Below are positions 54,610-64,000 of a stretch of 64,000 nucleotides of DNA, in pieces. A program made the position numbers and the translations under genes. The DNA lies in NCBI GenBank assembly GCA_036346205.1, contig JARFJB010000821.1, positions 9,443,222 to 9,507,221 on the forward strand, written 5' to 3'. Within the stretch, counting starts at the first letter, position 1; every line of letters begins with the position of its first letter. The notes beneath the pieces were generated by a model. The model had not been told where the DNA came from and ran no database searches. It saw only the letters and a program-made list of their open reading frames with translations. The stretch is from Vesta saturnalis. Taxonomy: Eukaryota; Arthropoda; Insecta; Coleoptera; Lampyridae.

Positions 54610-55816
54610 TTGAAGAAAAATTTTGGCCCGTTTTCGAGAAAAAATTATTTTTTTGTTTGAAAAGACTGGACTTGGAAAAATTTGCTTAAAAAATATTTCT
54701 ATCACCTACTAGGGGTAGCTTTTACAGTAGGAGTAGCTGCTTCAATTTGATATATGAGTTAGATACGTTTAAAAGGAGACGGGGGTACTGGGGGGTTTTT
54801 TAACTTATTTCTGGCAAATTCTGGTTCGTTTTCGAGAAAAATTGATTTTTTTGTTTGAAAAAGCTGGATTTAGAAAAATTTGCTTAAAAACTATTTCTAT
54901 CACCTACTAGGGGTAGCTTTTCCATTAGGGGTAGCTGCCCCAATTTGATATATGTGTTAGATACGTTTAAAAGTCGACAGGAAGTGTTGGGGGGTTATTT
55001 AAATTTATTTTTGGCAAATTATGGCCCGTTTTCGAGAAAAATTGATTTTTTTGTTTGAAAAGGCTGCTTAAAAAATATTTCACCTACTAGGGGTAGCTTG
55101 TTCATTTTAAAATTAAAAGGTTGTCCTAATGTCACAATTTTTATTATTTATTAGATATAAATACAATAACTCATTTAAACAGTACAACATATTTATACCA
55201 GATATGTTTAAATGTATTTTATTTCCAAACTCGAAGCTGCCTCATTCTTCTATTTACTTCATACACCCCAAAATCTACTTTTAAGTCTTTAATTTCTCGT
55301 ATCAACACCTCCAACCTCTTCTTTCGCTCAAAAATAGTTAATACTTGTTCTTTTCTTGCGCTACTTATCTTGGATACTACCATTTTCGTCATTTCTGCCA
55401 ATACTTAATCGTGCGCACCCAAGGAAGCCTTTTGTTATAAAACCGCATCCTTCAAAACCGCTAAAGAAAAATTTCTTCTTCTTTCCATGAACTTATTCTA
55501 TTTTTACACTTCTAAGAAATGTCATACGATACCCCTACAGGTCGATAATCTTTGACCTTGACCACTCTATTTTTAGACTTCTAAGAATTGTAATATGATG
55601 ATGACATTGCAATTTCTATTTTTATCTTTTGACCTTGACATACAAATTTCCCGCCAAAACGTTTGACCGTAGAGTGACCTTGTAGTATGGTGATGATGAT
55701 GACATTGCAATTTCTATTTTTAGCCAGCTCCAAAAATTTAAATTTCCCGCCAAAAGTTTGACCAACAGAGAGTGAGTAATCTTGAATTTGTCCAGAATCG
55801 GCCCCTAATCACTAGT
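54610..55816 (-). repeat. Right TIR of the Polinton with ~200-bp internal tandem repeats
   Basis: 55235-55816 pairs with the left TIR. 54610-55110 holds 2.5 copies of a ~200-bp unit (GTTTGAAAAGACTGG at 54654 and relatives at 54854 and 55053; CACCTACTAGGGGTAGC three times). The left TIR has fewer and shorter copies, so the arms are unequal (about 0.88 against 1.2 kb). Two perfect TTTCCCGCCAAA palindromes lie at 55647-55658 and 55743-55754. Confidence 0.9.
55219..55392 (-). CDS. Small TIR-encoded ORF, right copy (57 aa)
   Basis: From ATG 55392: MTKMVVSKISSARKEQVLT, ERKKRLEVLIREIKDLK, then a tail ending RRMRQLRVWK and a stop at 55219. It is the counterpart of 43953-44108. Basic, helical, no known domain. 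Confidence 0.4.
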   Translation of the reverse strand: MTKMVVSKISSARKEQVLTIFERKKRLEVLIREIKDLKVDFGVYEVNRRMRQLRVWK

Positions 55817-55822
55817 CTAATT
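55817..55822. repeat. Target site duplication of the Polinton, right (CTAATT)
   Basis: Exact match to 43516-43521, directly outside CCCCTAATCACTAGT. Confidence 0.9.
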
Positions 55823-56189
55823 GTGTGTGACACACTGAAGAAACACTAAAGCAATGGTATAAACGGGAAGAAATGTAGAACATCACCGTTGACAAACTGA
55901 TTATTTTATTAACATGGGAAACTATTGTGAAAGTTCGGTATTAAATAGTGACTCCGATTAGAAATTTAACACTTTGACAACCATGTTTCTGCAACCTACA
56001 ATTAGTGATTCAAGTGTGTTACTTCATATTTAATACAATAAATAGCTATTAGTAATGCATTTCAATTATGTAAGTACAATATATTTGTAAAATGCTAAAA
56101 TTGCCATTGAAATAGTTAAATTTATTCGTATAATTGGAAGAGATATTAAATACTGAATTGAGGACGAGTAAAACGGAAAATAAGGCAGA
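55823..56189. other. Right flank of the Polinton
   Basis: AT-rich. A weak protein-level echo of a Tc1-type transposase near 55910 (MGNYCESSVLNS) is compatible with this being the continuation of the relic at 43065-43515, but I would not rely on it. Confidence 0.3.
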
Positions 56190-56960
56190 TAAAGTAAACA
56201 GAAGAAGGGAATGAATAAATTAGAAAGGGAAGAAGAGGAAGCGGAACGGCAAAAAGTATTTCGAAAAGGGAGGAAGATAATAAGATCGCCAGACGTTAGA
56301 AAGGTAGAGAAGGAAAAATGTGGTAACAGCGCAACAGGAGAAAGTAAAAAGAGGAAGGAAGAGAAATAAATGGAGGAAAAAAAGGAGTTAATCGGTAAGA
56401 TGAGGAAGCTGATGGAAGAAAATATGAAGAGACTAAGGAACGACATCAAAGAAATAAAAGAACAAATGGAAGAAAGTGTAAAGGAGTGGAAGGTGGAAAA
56501 ACAAGAATTGATAGAGAATAGAAAAATTAGAAAGAAAAGTAGACGATGAGGAGAGAAGGAAAAGGGGAAGGGGAAGGGGTGGAGATGCAAGTAGCCACAG
56601 AAAGAGGTGCAAGGGATGGTGGAAGAGAAACTAAATATAAGAGCAGAAGTATTGGTGATAAACAAGGGGAAGGAATATGATAAGGTGGTGGTGGAAATGG
56701 AGAGATGGGAGGAGAAACAGCAGATTATGGTAGAGAAGAGAAGACTGGAGGTTACAGGAATTTACAGAGACCACGATCTAGCAAGGGAAGAAAGGAATGC
56801 ACAAAAAAATAGGGAATAGGTCGGCGGAAAGAAGCGCAAGGGAAGAAAAGTATGGGTAGGATATAGAGAATTGGAGATATATGGGAAAAGATACGTATAG
56901 AATGAGAGAGCGAAGGAGCTAAGAAGAGAAAGGGGAGATGGAAGGGACATACGAAGACCA
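56190..56960 (+). pseudogene. ORF1-like region of the 56-60 kb retrotransposon
   Basis: Lys/Glu/Arg-rich coiled-coil text, for instance MVEEKLNIRAEVLVINKGKE with EKRRLEVTGIYRDHDLAREE (56607-56819), preceded by similar fragments in other frames. The charged coiled-coil style is common in insect elements whose ORF1 precedes this type of endonuclease. Stops about every 30-60 codons. Confidence 0.45.
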
Positions 56961-57017
56961 AAAAACTAAAAGAAGGGGGAGGTAAAGGGGGAAGGAGGAT
57001 GCCGAATTGGCAGCGAA

Positions 57018-59300
57018 ATGGACAAAGGAGTAAAGGAAATGGAAAGAGTATGTCAGGTAGCAGGACGTGGTGGGATTACAAGAGACATGGCTAGAAGAAA
57101 AAAAAATGGCGTGCTTGGAAAGGGAAATGCCAAGTCAATTCTCATGGGTGGTTCAGCGCACGCAAAGGAACAATACAAAAGGAAGAGCAAAGGGAGGGGG
57201 ATAGTATTGGTTGGAATGGTTGGAAAATGAAGAAGAGAAAGAGCAACAAAGGAGAGGTATAACAGAAAGAAACATACAGTGCGGTAAAGAAAAAGTAAAA
57301 ATAGTGACGGTATACAATAGAGAGATGAAAGAGCCTAGGGAAAATTTATAGGTGATGATAGAAGAGATGGGGTAAGTATGACAATAATAGGAAGGAATTT
57401 TAATGCGTGAATAGAGGAAGAAGGAGATTACAAGAAAAGAGAGGGACGGGAAAAAGACAGACAAAGTATAAGGTGTTGAATACGGAAGGAAAAGAACTGT
57501 TAGAAATGTGCAACGAGAGGGGGTGGGAAATAATGAATGGAAATAGAGAAGAATGGAAATAGAGAGAGGGAGTACACGTATATAGGGGCAAGGGGAGAAT
57601 CAATAATAGATTATGTGATTACGAATGCTGAGGCTGAGGAAAAGATGAAGATATTTAGGGTAGGGGAGAGGATTGAGTTGGACCACCAACCCTTGCAAAT
57701 GAGAATGGAAGGGGGAGTGCAGAGAAGAAAAGTAATATATAATTAAGAAGATCTGGACAGAAGAGAGTATAAAGAGGTACAAAGAAAAAATGGGAAAAGT
57801 AAGATAGGAAGGGAAAATGGAGGAAGCAACGGAAAAAGTCAAGTTTAGAAGATGGAAGGGGAGAAAATGGGTGGAAAGGTGGTGGGACAGAGAATGTAAG
57901 GCCAAGAGGAAGGCAAGAAGAATACTAAGACGGTGGAGAACGAGGAAAGCGGAAAAAGGTGAATGTACAGGAGCAGTAAAAATATACAGGAAAACATGCG
58001 AAAGTAAAAAGGAAGAAAGCATAAAGAAACAGGAAGAGCAGATTAAGGAGATAAAAATAGAAGATGGCGTATGGGAATTTTTAAAGAAAGAAACGCGGAG
58101 AAGGACACGAAGGGGAATACAAACAAAATAATGGGAGAGGTATTTCAGAGACGCTCTGGAGGGAGATCAAATACAGGACGGGGAAGGAAGGAAAAGTAAC
58201 AAAAGACACGAGATAGGGGAAAAAGAAGAAGGAATAAAAGAAGAGGAAGTAAGAGAGGTAATAAAGAAGGTAAAAAAAGGGAAACCGGCATGAGAAGATG
58301 AGATACAAGGTGAAGAGTGGCCTACAAAATATACGCGAACGGTCTGGAAGAAAGGTAAACGAAGGGGGTGGAGGATTCATGAAAGGAAGAAGAACGACGG
58401 ATAATGTATACATATTGAAGCACATGGCAAAGAAGGAATTTGTAAAGACAAGAGGTAAAATGGTAGCGGTATTCGTAGGCATAATTCGATAGGGTGAACA
58501 GGCAAAAGTTGGTGGAGTTCATGAGGAAAAAAAAGATAAGCGAAAGGATACGAAGTATATGAAGAAACGGGGAACAAGGTGAGAGTAAATGGGGAACTGA
58601 AGTATTTGCAACGAGGAAGGGATTGAGACAAAAATGCCCACTGACCCAAGCCTGTTCGCGATATATTCTGGAGACCTGTAGGAGACATTAAGGGGACAAC
58701 AAGAGGGAGGCCTGGTGGTGGGGAACATAAAACTGTAGACGCTGGCATACGCGGATGATATAGTGTTATTAGCAAGGGAGAGGAAAAAATGAAGGCGATG
58801 TTAAAAACGTTGGACAAATATACGAAAAGGAAAGATCTGAAAGTCAATGGGAGTAAAACTAAGGTAATGGTGTGGAGAAAAAGGGGCCGAAAAAGGAGGA
58901 ATTCAAATGGAGGGATGAGGAGATACAGCAAGTCAAGGAATTCACATACCTGGGATATACAATGATACAAGATACAATAAAGATGGGTAACATATAAAAT
59001 AGAGAGTGAGAAAAGGGAATAAGCTAATAGGGCAAGTGTGGAGTGTAGGGGAAGGACTGTTTGTAATGGACACAAGGAAAAGACAATTATTATTTGAGAA
59101 ACTAATTAAAAGTGTGGTACTGCTTGGGGCGGAGGTTTAGGTGTGGAAAGAATGCAAAGAGGTAGAGGGCTGCAAGAAAAATACTGGAGGTGGATACTGG
59201 GACTGAAAAGAGAAACATCAGGATACATCATTAGAGAGGCGGTGCAAGTAGAGAAAATAAGGGTGGAGGCGGGAATAGAGCAGTAAAGTACGAGGAGGAA
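57018..59300 (+). pseudogene. ORF2 relic: endonuclease and reverse transcriptase
   Basis: Endonuclease pieces: VVGLQETWLEEKKWRA near 57068-57115 (catalytic Glu), EMCNERGWEIMNGNRE near 57505-57550, then YIGARGESIIDYVITNAEAE with LDHQPLQM near 57690. Reverse transcriptase pieces: RRTTDNVYILKHMAKKEFVK with KMVAVF near 58390-58470, VRVNGELKYLQRGRD near 58580, LAYADDIVLLARE (58742-58780, the XADD box) and LDKYTKRKDLKVNGSKTKVM near 58815-58870. Several frameshifts separate them, including one just after the ADD box. Clade not determined; R1- or CR1-like groups are possible. Confidence 0.72.
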
Positions 59301-59810
59301 TGTAACGGTATAAACGGGTGGTAGAACGGGATTACAGATAAAATTGGCCTTTTTGCCCCGACTAGCTAGCGTATGGGTATGGGTATGATGTTGATGAATT
59401 TTGCACATCCAGAATAGTAAAACGTACGTAAGTCAAAATAGGGGATGAAGACGTAATCAGTTCGGTTAAGGGCACCAGAATGTTTGGTAGTCAAAATAAG
59501 GGACGTCGTGCCAAAATTACGAGTACTGCTACATGTCTAACCTGCATGTAAACATTTTTTTGAAAGTGCGCTCGACTAAGCTCCTGCGTACGGTCGTTTG
59601 ACCGCAGAGCACTTGGATGCTTGGGGTTTTGGAGGGTTGCTACAATGGTGTTGACGTGGTTAGATAGCCACTAAAGGATAGGCGCCACAGGTTTTAGTCA
59701 GGAAAGGGGAGAAAAGGAAAGAAAAAGGAAAAAGAGGAGTAGAGTAGGGGCAGGCCCTGTAAAACCTGAAACAGGTAGTGCTCCAAAAAAAAAAAAAACA
59801 AAAAAAAGGG

Positions 59811-62320
59811 AACAATTTAAAAGAGAGACAAACTTTTACCCGAACCACCACACAGTAATCGTTTATTTAATTTAATTTAAACTCAAATTAATACTTGTCG
59901 AATAAATATCGAACGTAAACAAATATGATACTATGCTAGTTTTCCCCCAAAGTATTCATAACAATCTTAATTAACAAAATAATTATAATTCAGCCCTGAC
60001 GATGGCAAGTGGTGAGCCGTCGCAGATGCCCACAAAGAATAAAAAAACTAAATGTATTTAGTTCGTTAATCGAACCCTAAATGTAAAAGAAAAGTTTCGT
60101 TAATTGTGCCGCTCCCGACGGTTGTAAGTACTTACAAATCGCAGCCGAAAGGGCGAAAGTAACCCATAAAGTGCGATCTAAAATAGATCCACAATGAAAA
60201 TAGTAGTGCTTAATTTTTGAAACGGCTTGCCTACGTTTCACAAAATAGAATTTAAATCCCCAATGATTTTGATTTCGGTTTCTTTAAGTTATATTAAAAA
60301 CATTAAGAAGTGGTATTAAATAGAAATATCTGGATAGTCTGTTCAGTGCAAGGCATAGAATTGAAGCACGACATTCAATAGTACAGAAATTTTTATTACA
60401 GCAAAACCTGCTCTGAACAAAATTATCCGTAATGACAAATAATTAATATTAATCAAAGACAAAGTACAGAAAAGCTACAGAAATTCTAAATTTGACTATA
60501 AATATATATACGGTTTCATACAATGACTGTAATTCATTTGACCTCGATATCTGTTCCACCCTGTATAATGTATTTTAAAAACAGGAGCTTCAACGCGCAG
60601 CTACCGTGAAACAAAGTAGGTCAACGTCCCAGTGAGTATAGGTGTGGTTTTTTTCTTTCCTTTTGTATGTAGAAATTAATTACAAATTGAACAAATCAAA
60701 CTCTAAATTATTCAACCACTTTAGCCTCCAGTAAAAGAATGTTATTATAAATGATAAATTTTTGTTACAAGTAAGTAATATAAGGTTAAACCCCCCAAAT
60801 GTAACCTCTGTGGTACTAATTTTAGCAATACACTGTTCATTACACAAATCCTGTGTATATTGAATAATAAAGAATTCTGACCTTTGATGAAGAATTACCA
60901 AACTGTAAATGCCCTTCGTGTTTCGAAGGTGGTAGTTACTTTGTGGAACCAAGACAGCTAATCCGTAGTTAAGAGCCAGCATTCCAGTAGGAATAGGCAC
61001 GGAGGTGATCGGTAGTGCATTCCAATTTGCTAGTTATGTATATAAATAAAGAATAGCTGTTTATTTCGCCAGTATCAAGGCGCTGAAAGTGATACAAGTA
61101 AGTACGTTACTAATTACCTTATACAAGCATACCTCTTTTTAGATGTTTAGAGCCGATAGCGATGATTTCGCTTCAACGGACTTATGTTATTAATTTAATT
61201 AATCTTGCGAAAGTACCTAAATGAAAGAAACGATTTACTAAAGGTTGTCGAACATGTGTTACACTTACTCGAGGATATGAAGATTGAAAATTGCAATAGA
61301 TCCGCTTGTAAAGCGTCAATAAAGTTTTATACCAAAAAAACATTACATTATATGAAAAATTTTCCAAAGAAACGATGCTTAAACATCTTATAAACGGAAG
61401 GAAAAATTTTTCTTGCAGATCAACCTTCTCATCGGAAAATGGCGTGTTAAGAAAAGAAAGATTAGGAACAACGCCCTAACAAAAGCAATATTGCAAACCT
61501 GTTAAAATTATTCAAACTAGATAAGAATGTTAAAACCAAATTATGATAAATAAATTTTTACAGATATCTAATAGTTGTCTTTTAAAAACAAGATTCCTTT
61601 TCAAACTTTAGTAAATGACCATAAATTTTAGAGATGGCGCAACTTATATCTATAAAGGAATAAAAAAAAGATGTGTACGTTAAATAAATTAGTTTAACTG
61701 TAGAGATGCGAAAAATAATTTTTGAGGTACGCAATTAAAAACATTCCACCAACGAATAAGGAAATATTAATATTTAGATCTAACTAATTAGTTCATTCAT
61801 TAGATAAAGTAAAGGAAATTATCGAAAATACACGTTATTCGCGATAAACACGTAACAGTACATAGCGTGTCTAAACATACAAAAAACATACGCTTACCTA
61901 TCCGCAATCAATCCCAGGTGCGCTGGACAGCAGCTCAGCAAACCACCTGAAATAGGGCTTCAAAATAGCACTACACGCCTGTCAAATAAAAGCGTGATAA
62001 ACAGTCAATAAAGTTACGTTACTACACCTCAGTGTAAATAATTAGGCATTATATAATAATCAAAACAAAACAAGCAATAGAATGCACTCTAAATGAATTA
62101 ATGCTCAACTAAAAAAATCAAATAAAACACTAAATATCATTAACGCTATTACTCAATAATAAAAAAAAACTGTAACTTCGTTACGTTAAAATTTACGCTT
62201 CTAAATTACCGGTAAACTTGCAATACGCAAAAAAACTTTTATGTAACACAAAAGGGTTTTCACAGAATTAAAACAAATTTATAAAACCTAAACAAAGCTA
62301 TAATAAAATAAAAAAATAAG
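59811..62320. other. 2.5 kb without recognisable gene
   Basis: AT-rich with a possible mariner-type end near 60553-60570 (CCACCCTGTATAATG) and a small hairpin CCTTCGTGTTTCGAAGG near 60913-60930. Short frames at 60680-61000, 61182-61367 and 61205-61393 have no recognised motif and overlap on opposite strands. Confidence 0.4.

Positions 62321-62321
<1 letters not shown>

Positions 62322-62374
<53 letters not shown>
62322..62374. repeat. (TA)n microsatellite
   Basis: About 50 bases of alternating T and A. Confidence 0.95.
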
Positions 62375-62377
<3 letters not shown>

Positions 62378-62477
62378 TAACCATACGATAGTGCGTATAA
62401 ACAAAAAAATACAAAGGCTTAAAAGGCGACAGAATGTCTGGCCAGGATCCTGCGTAACGCCGTTCTAGATCGCTTAA

Positions 62478-62478
<1 letters not shown>

Positions 62479-62512
<34 letters not shown>
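62479..62512. repeat. (TA)n microsatellite
   Basis: About 33 bases of alternating T and A, 105 bases after the previous array. The spacer between them is GC-richer and unidentified. Confidence 0.95.
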
Positions 62513-62515
<3 letters not shown>

Positions 62516-64000
62516 GTGGATTATTTACCCACACTACTATAGGGTCAATTGCCCTTTAATACTAAAATTAAAAAAAGTGTGAAGGCGGAGCGTCAGAATT
62601 ATGATTAATTACAATAACTAAAGCAACACAACAACTTAAATTTAAAAGATACACGACTCCGCTTTCAAACCTTCGACAACAAATAAAATAATTCGAGATA
62701 CACACACAGGAAATTTTGAAAAAATTATTCAATAAAAAAAACACAATATTATATTACCTTAATGTCTAACTTAGCACCTCCTCTGTGTTACAACAATTGA
62801 AAACGAACCAGGTGATCGGTTACTGCTATGACGGAAATGGAATCTTCCTGCTCTGACAAATGATGAATGCAATTGTTGACTGTTGTTCTTTCATACACAA
62901 ACGATTCCTTGATTGAATCTCCGTAAAATGTTACTGCATTAATTAAAAACTTCTTTTAAAATAATAATTTGTGCGCTCAACTTGCTTGTTAACTTTTATC
63001 TTTTAAATAGTTTTCTTTATACTAACAATCCAAAAAGTTATTAACGTTATTTATATGGATATAATTTTAATATACTGCGAAAGTTTCTTTATATTTCAAC
63101 GCGTTTTGCACGGCAATTAAGTGGCACCTCAAGAACGTTAATTTTTATAAATCCGCAAAAGCGATATAAACCAATGAGTTCACCGAAGCACTAATATAAC
63201 ACGAGGACGATCTCTAGGTACTTGATTACGTAAAATCGAAATCGGCACTAGGTATAATCCTTTGGTGGTTGAACAGTTTTACTTAAATCCCTTCACAGGT
63301 TTTCTTCAGAAGTAGCTAACTACCCTTACAACACAAATAGTTCGTTCGTTAAACACCAAAAGGTCCAATATATCAACGTTCTAAACCACCCCTTAAAGCG
63401 GAACAACAAACGTCACCGTACTACTACTCGAGAGCGCGATCAGTTTCAGAATCATCCAAATTATATCCAAAAATCCATCTTGGATTTTTGAATCCCACCA
63501 CTCACAAAAAAATCTCACTTAATTTAGTTCCACCAATTAAAAAACGGAAGGAGAAGATTTGATACCCCTACACACAAACTTCGTTTTCAACCGTAAGGAC
63601 TCAACACTTTTCCAAAAGTCCAAATGTCAGCAGACTTAACAATTTTACAAAACTTTCCATTAAATTTTACGGAAATCAAACGAAATAAACCTTATTTACA
63701 CTTACATACAACTATTTACAAATAATACGCTACTCAACATTCAATAAACGGGGAATAATAAGGAAAACAATCTAAATTACGGAATAATAATTCACAAACA
63801 AAAAAAAACTAAAGCTCGCCACACACCATTCCTAAAGGTCGCTACACACGTAGAACAAATTCATTCATAAAACTCAATTCAACAGGAAAAGATTACACGG
63901 TAAATCGCTAGAAAATTGTTATCCTATCATAATTAATTCCTTAACGCACATTACACATTCCTTTACATACAGCGTGACCCATTCAAGCAAAACATTCATT
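62513..64000. other. 1.5 kb without recognisable gene
   Basis: AT-rich with a less AT-rich part at 63180-63470. No open frame or repeat recognised. Could be host intergenic or intronic sequence; not resolvable here. Confidence 0.4.

Larger units (their letters stand above)
43522..55816 (+). mobile_element. Maverick/Polinton element, 12.3 kb, with TIRs, TSD and virion genes
   Basis: A single unit bounded by CTAATT duplications and long inverted repeats, with tips AATAGTGATTAGGGG at the left and CCCCTAATCACTAGT at the right. Inside lie a pX/pVI-like protein, adenain-type protease, minor and major capsid proteins, packaging ATPase, DUF8207-type protein and integrase on the plus strand, and DNA polymerase B and two unidentified genes on the minus strand. 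This gene set defines Polintons (virus-like, also called polintoviruses). Every core gene I could read is broken, and the polymerase is 5'-deleted, so this is a fossil. At 12.3 kb it is shorter than the usual 15-20 kb, consistent with the polymerase deletion. Confidence 0.95.
56190..59807 (+). mobile_element. Decayed non-LTR retrotransposon ending in poly(A)
   Basis: Purine-rich plus strand with a basic, helical ORF1-like region (56190-56960), an apurinic-type endonuclease (57018-57720), a reverse transcriptase (58290-59000) and an A-rich tail (59785-59807) after a GC-richer 3' region. Frames are broken many times, so this is an old copy. The Phe/Ser/Leu-rich long frames on the opposite strand are a result of the purine bias. 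No target duplication identified. Confidence 0.75.

Noticed and set aside
43525..55813. Alternative Polinton boundaries three bases further in on each side
   Set aside because: With those boundaries the flanking six bases do not match, whereas 43522-55816 gives an exact CTAATT duplication.
56066..59408. Series of long Phe/Ser/Leu-rich minus-strand frames that look like membrane proteins
   Set aside because: Antisense shadow of a purine-rich retrotransposon whose plus strand holds endonuclease and RT motifs.
61182..61393. Overlapping 61- and 62-codon frames on opposite strands
   Set aside because: Short, mutually exclusive, no motif or neighbour supporting either.

Overview
The window looks like AT-rich intergenic DNA from an insect, or at least an arthropod genome. 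Nearly everything recognisable is transposable-element or virus-like DNA: mariner-like elements (mostly a long-TIR, DD41D-spaced group with a DUF4817-type N-terminus), piggyBac, Penelope-like elements, I-type and endonuclease-type non-LTR retrotransposons, and a Maverick/Polinton. I found no convincing host protein-coding gene, no bacterial operon structure, no rRNA and no canonical tRNA gene. Almost every element gene is broken by stops or frameshifts, so this is mostly a fossil bed.

Layout. 0-1 kb: ORF1 relic with a PHD-like finger, a coiled coil and an FP25K-like C-terminus. 1.9-3.6 kb: mariner A. 3.6-11.4 kb: mariner B, with ~415-bp terminal inverted repeats, split by two piggyBac elements that each sit at a TTAA (4764-7190 and 7417-10466). 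11.5-12.4 kb: two inverted tRNA-related repeats around a small MITE. 13.3-19 kb: two more mariner relics, one interrupted by a 5'-truncated I-type retrotransposon with a 10-bp target duplication. 19.1-20.7 kb: mariner C, embedded in (TA)n. 20.7-23 kb: a Penelope copy in back-to-back halves, then a DD34D mariner. 23.1-26.4 kb: nothing recognised. 26.4-27.1 kb: a fold-back mariner. 29.6-34.7 kb: inverted piggyBac pieces around a complex duplicated repeat block rich in CAAGGTCA and CAGGTAG words, plus a CACACG array. 35.1-43.5 kb: a long-TIR element, a mariner relic, a second Penelope, GT-rich arrays with a diverged satellite, and a Tc1-type relic.

The centrepiece is a 12.3-kb Maverick/Polinton at 43522-55816, bounded by a perfect 6-bp duplication (CTAATT) and long inverted repeats. 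It carries, in order, a pX/pVI-like virion protein, an adenain-type protease, a minor capsid protein, a small ORF, a double-jelly-roll major capsid protein, a packaging ATPase, a DUF8207-type protein and a retroviral-type integrase on the plus strand. The minus strand has an unidentified 201-codon gene, the C-terminal part of a protein-primed DNA polymerase B and a small gene. A possible spliced gene lies before the right repeat. In such elements the integrase inserts the DNA, the polymerase copies it and the capsid, protease and ATPase genes are presumed to form a particle. Here each core gene is broken: the integrase catalytic-Glu codon is a stop, the polymerase is truncated with a stop at its active site, and the ATPase lacks the expected Walker B aspartates.

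55.8-60 kb: flank, then a decayed non-LTR retrotransposon ending in a poly(A) tract. 60-64 kb: AT-rich DNA with TA arrays and nothing I can identify.
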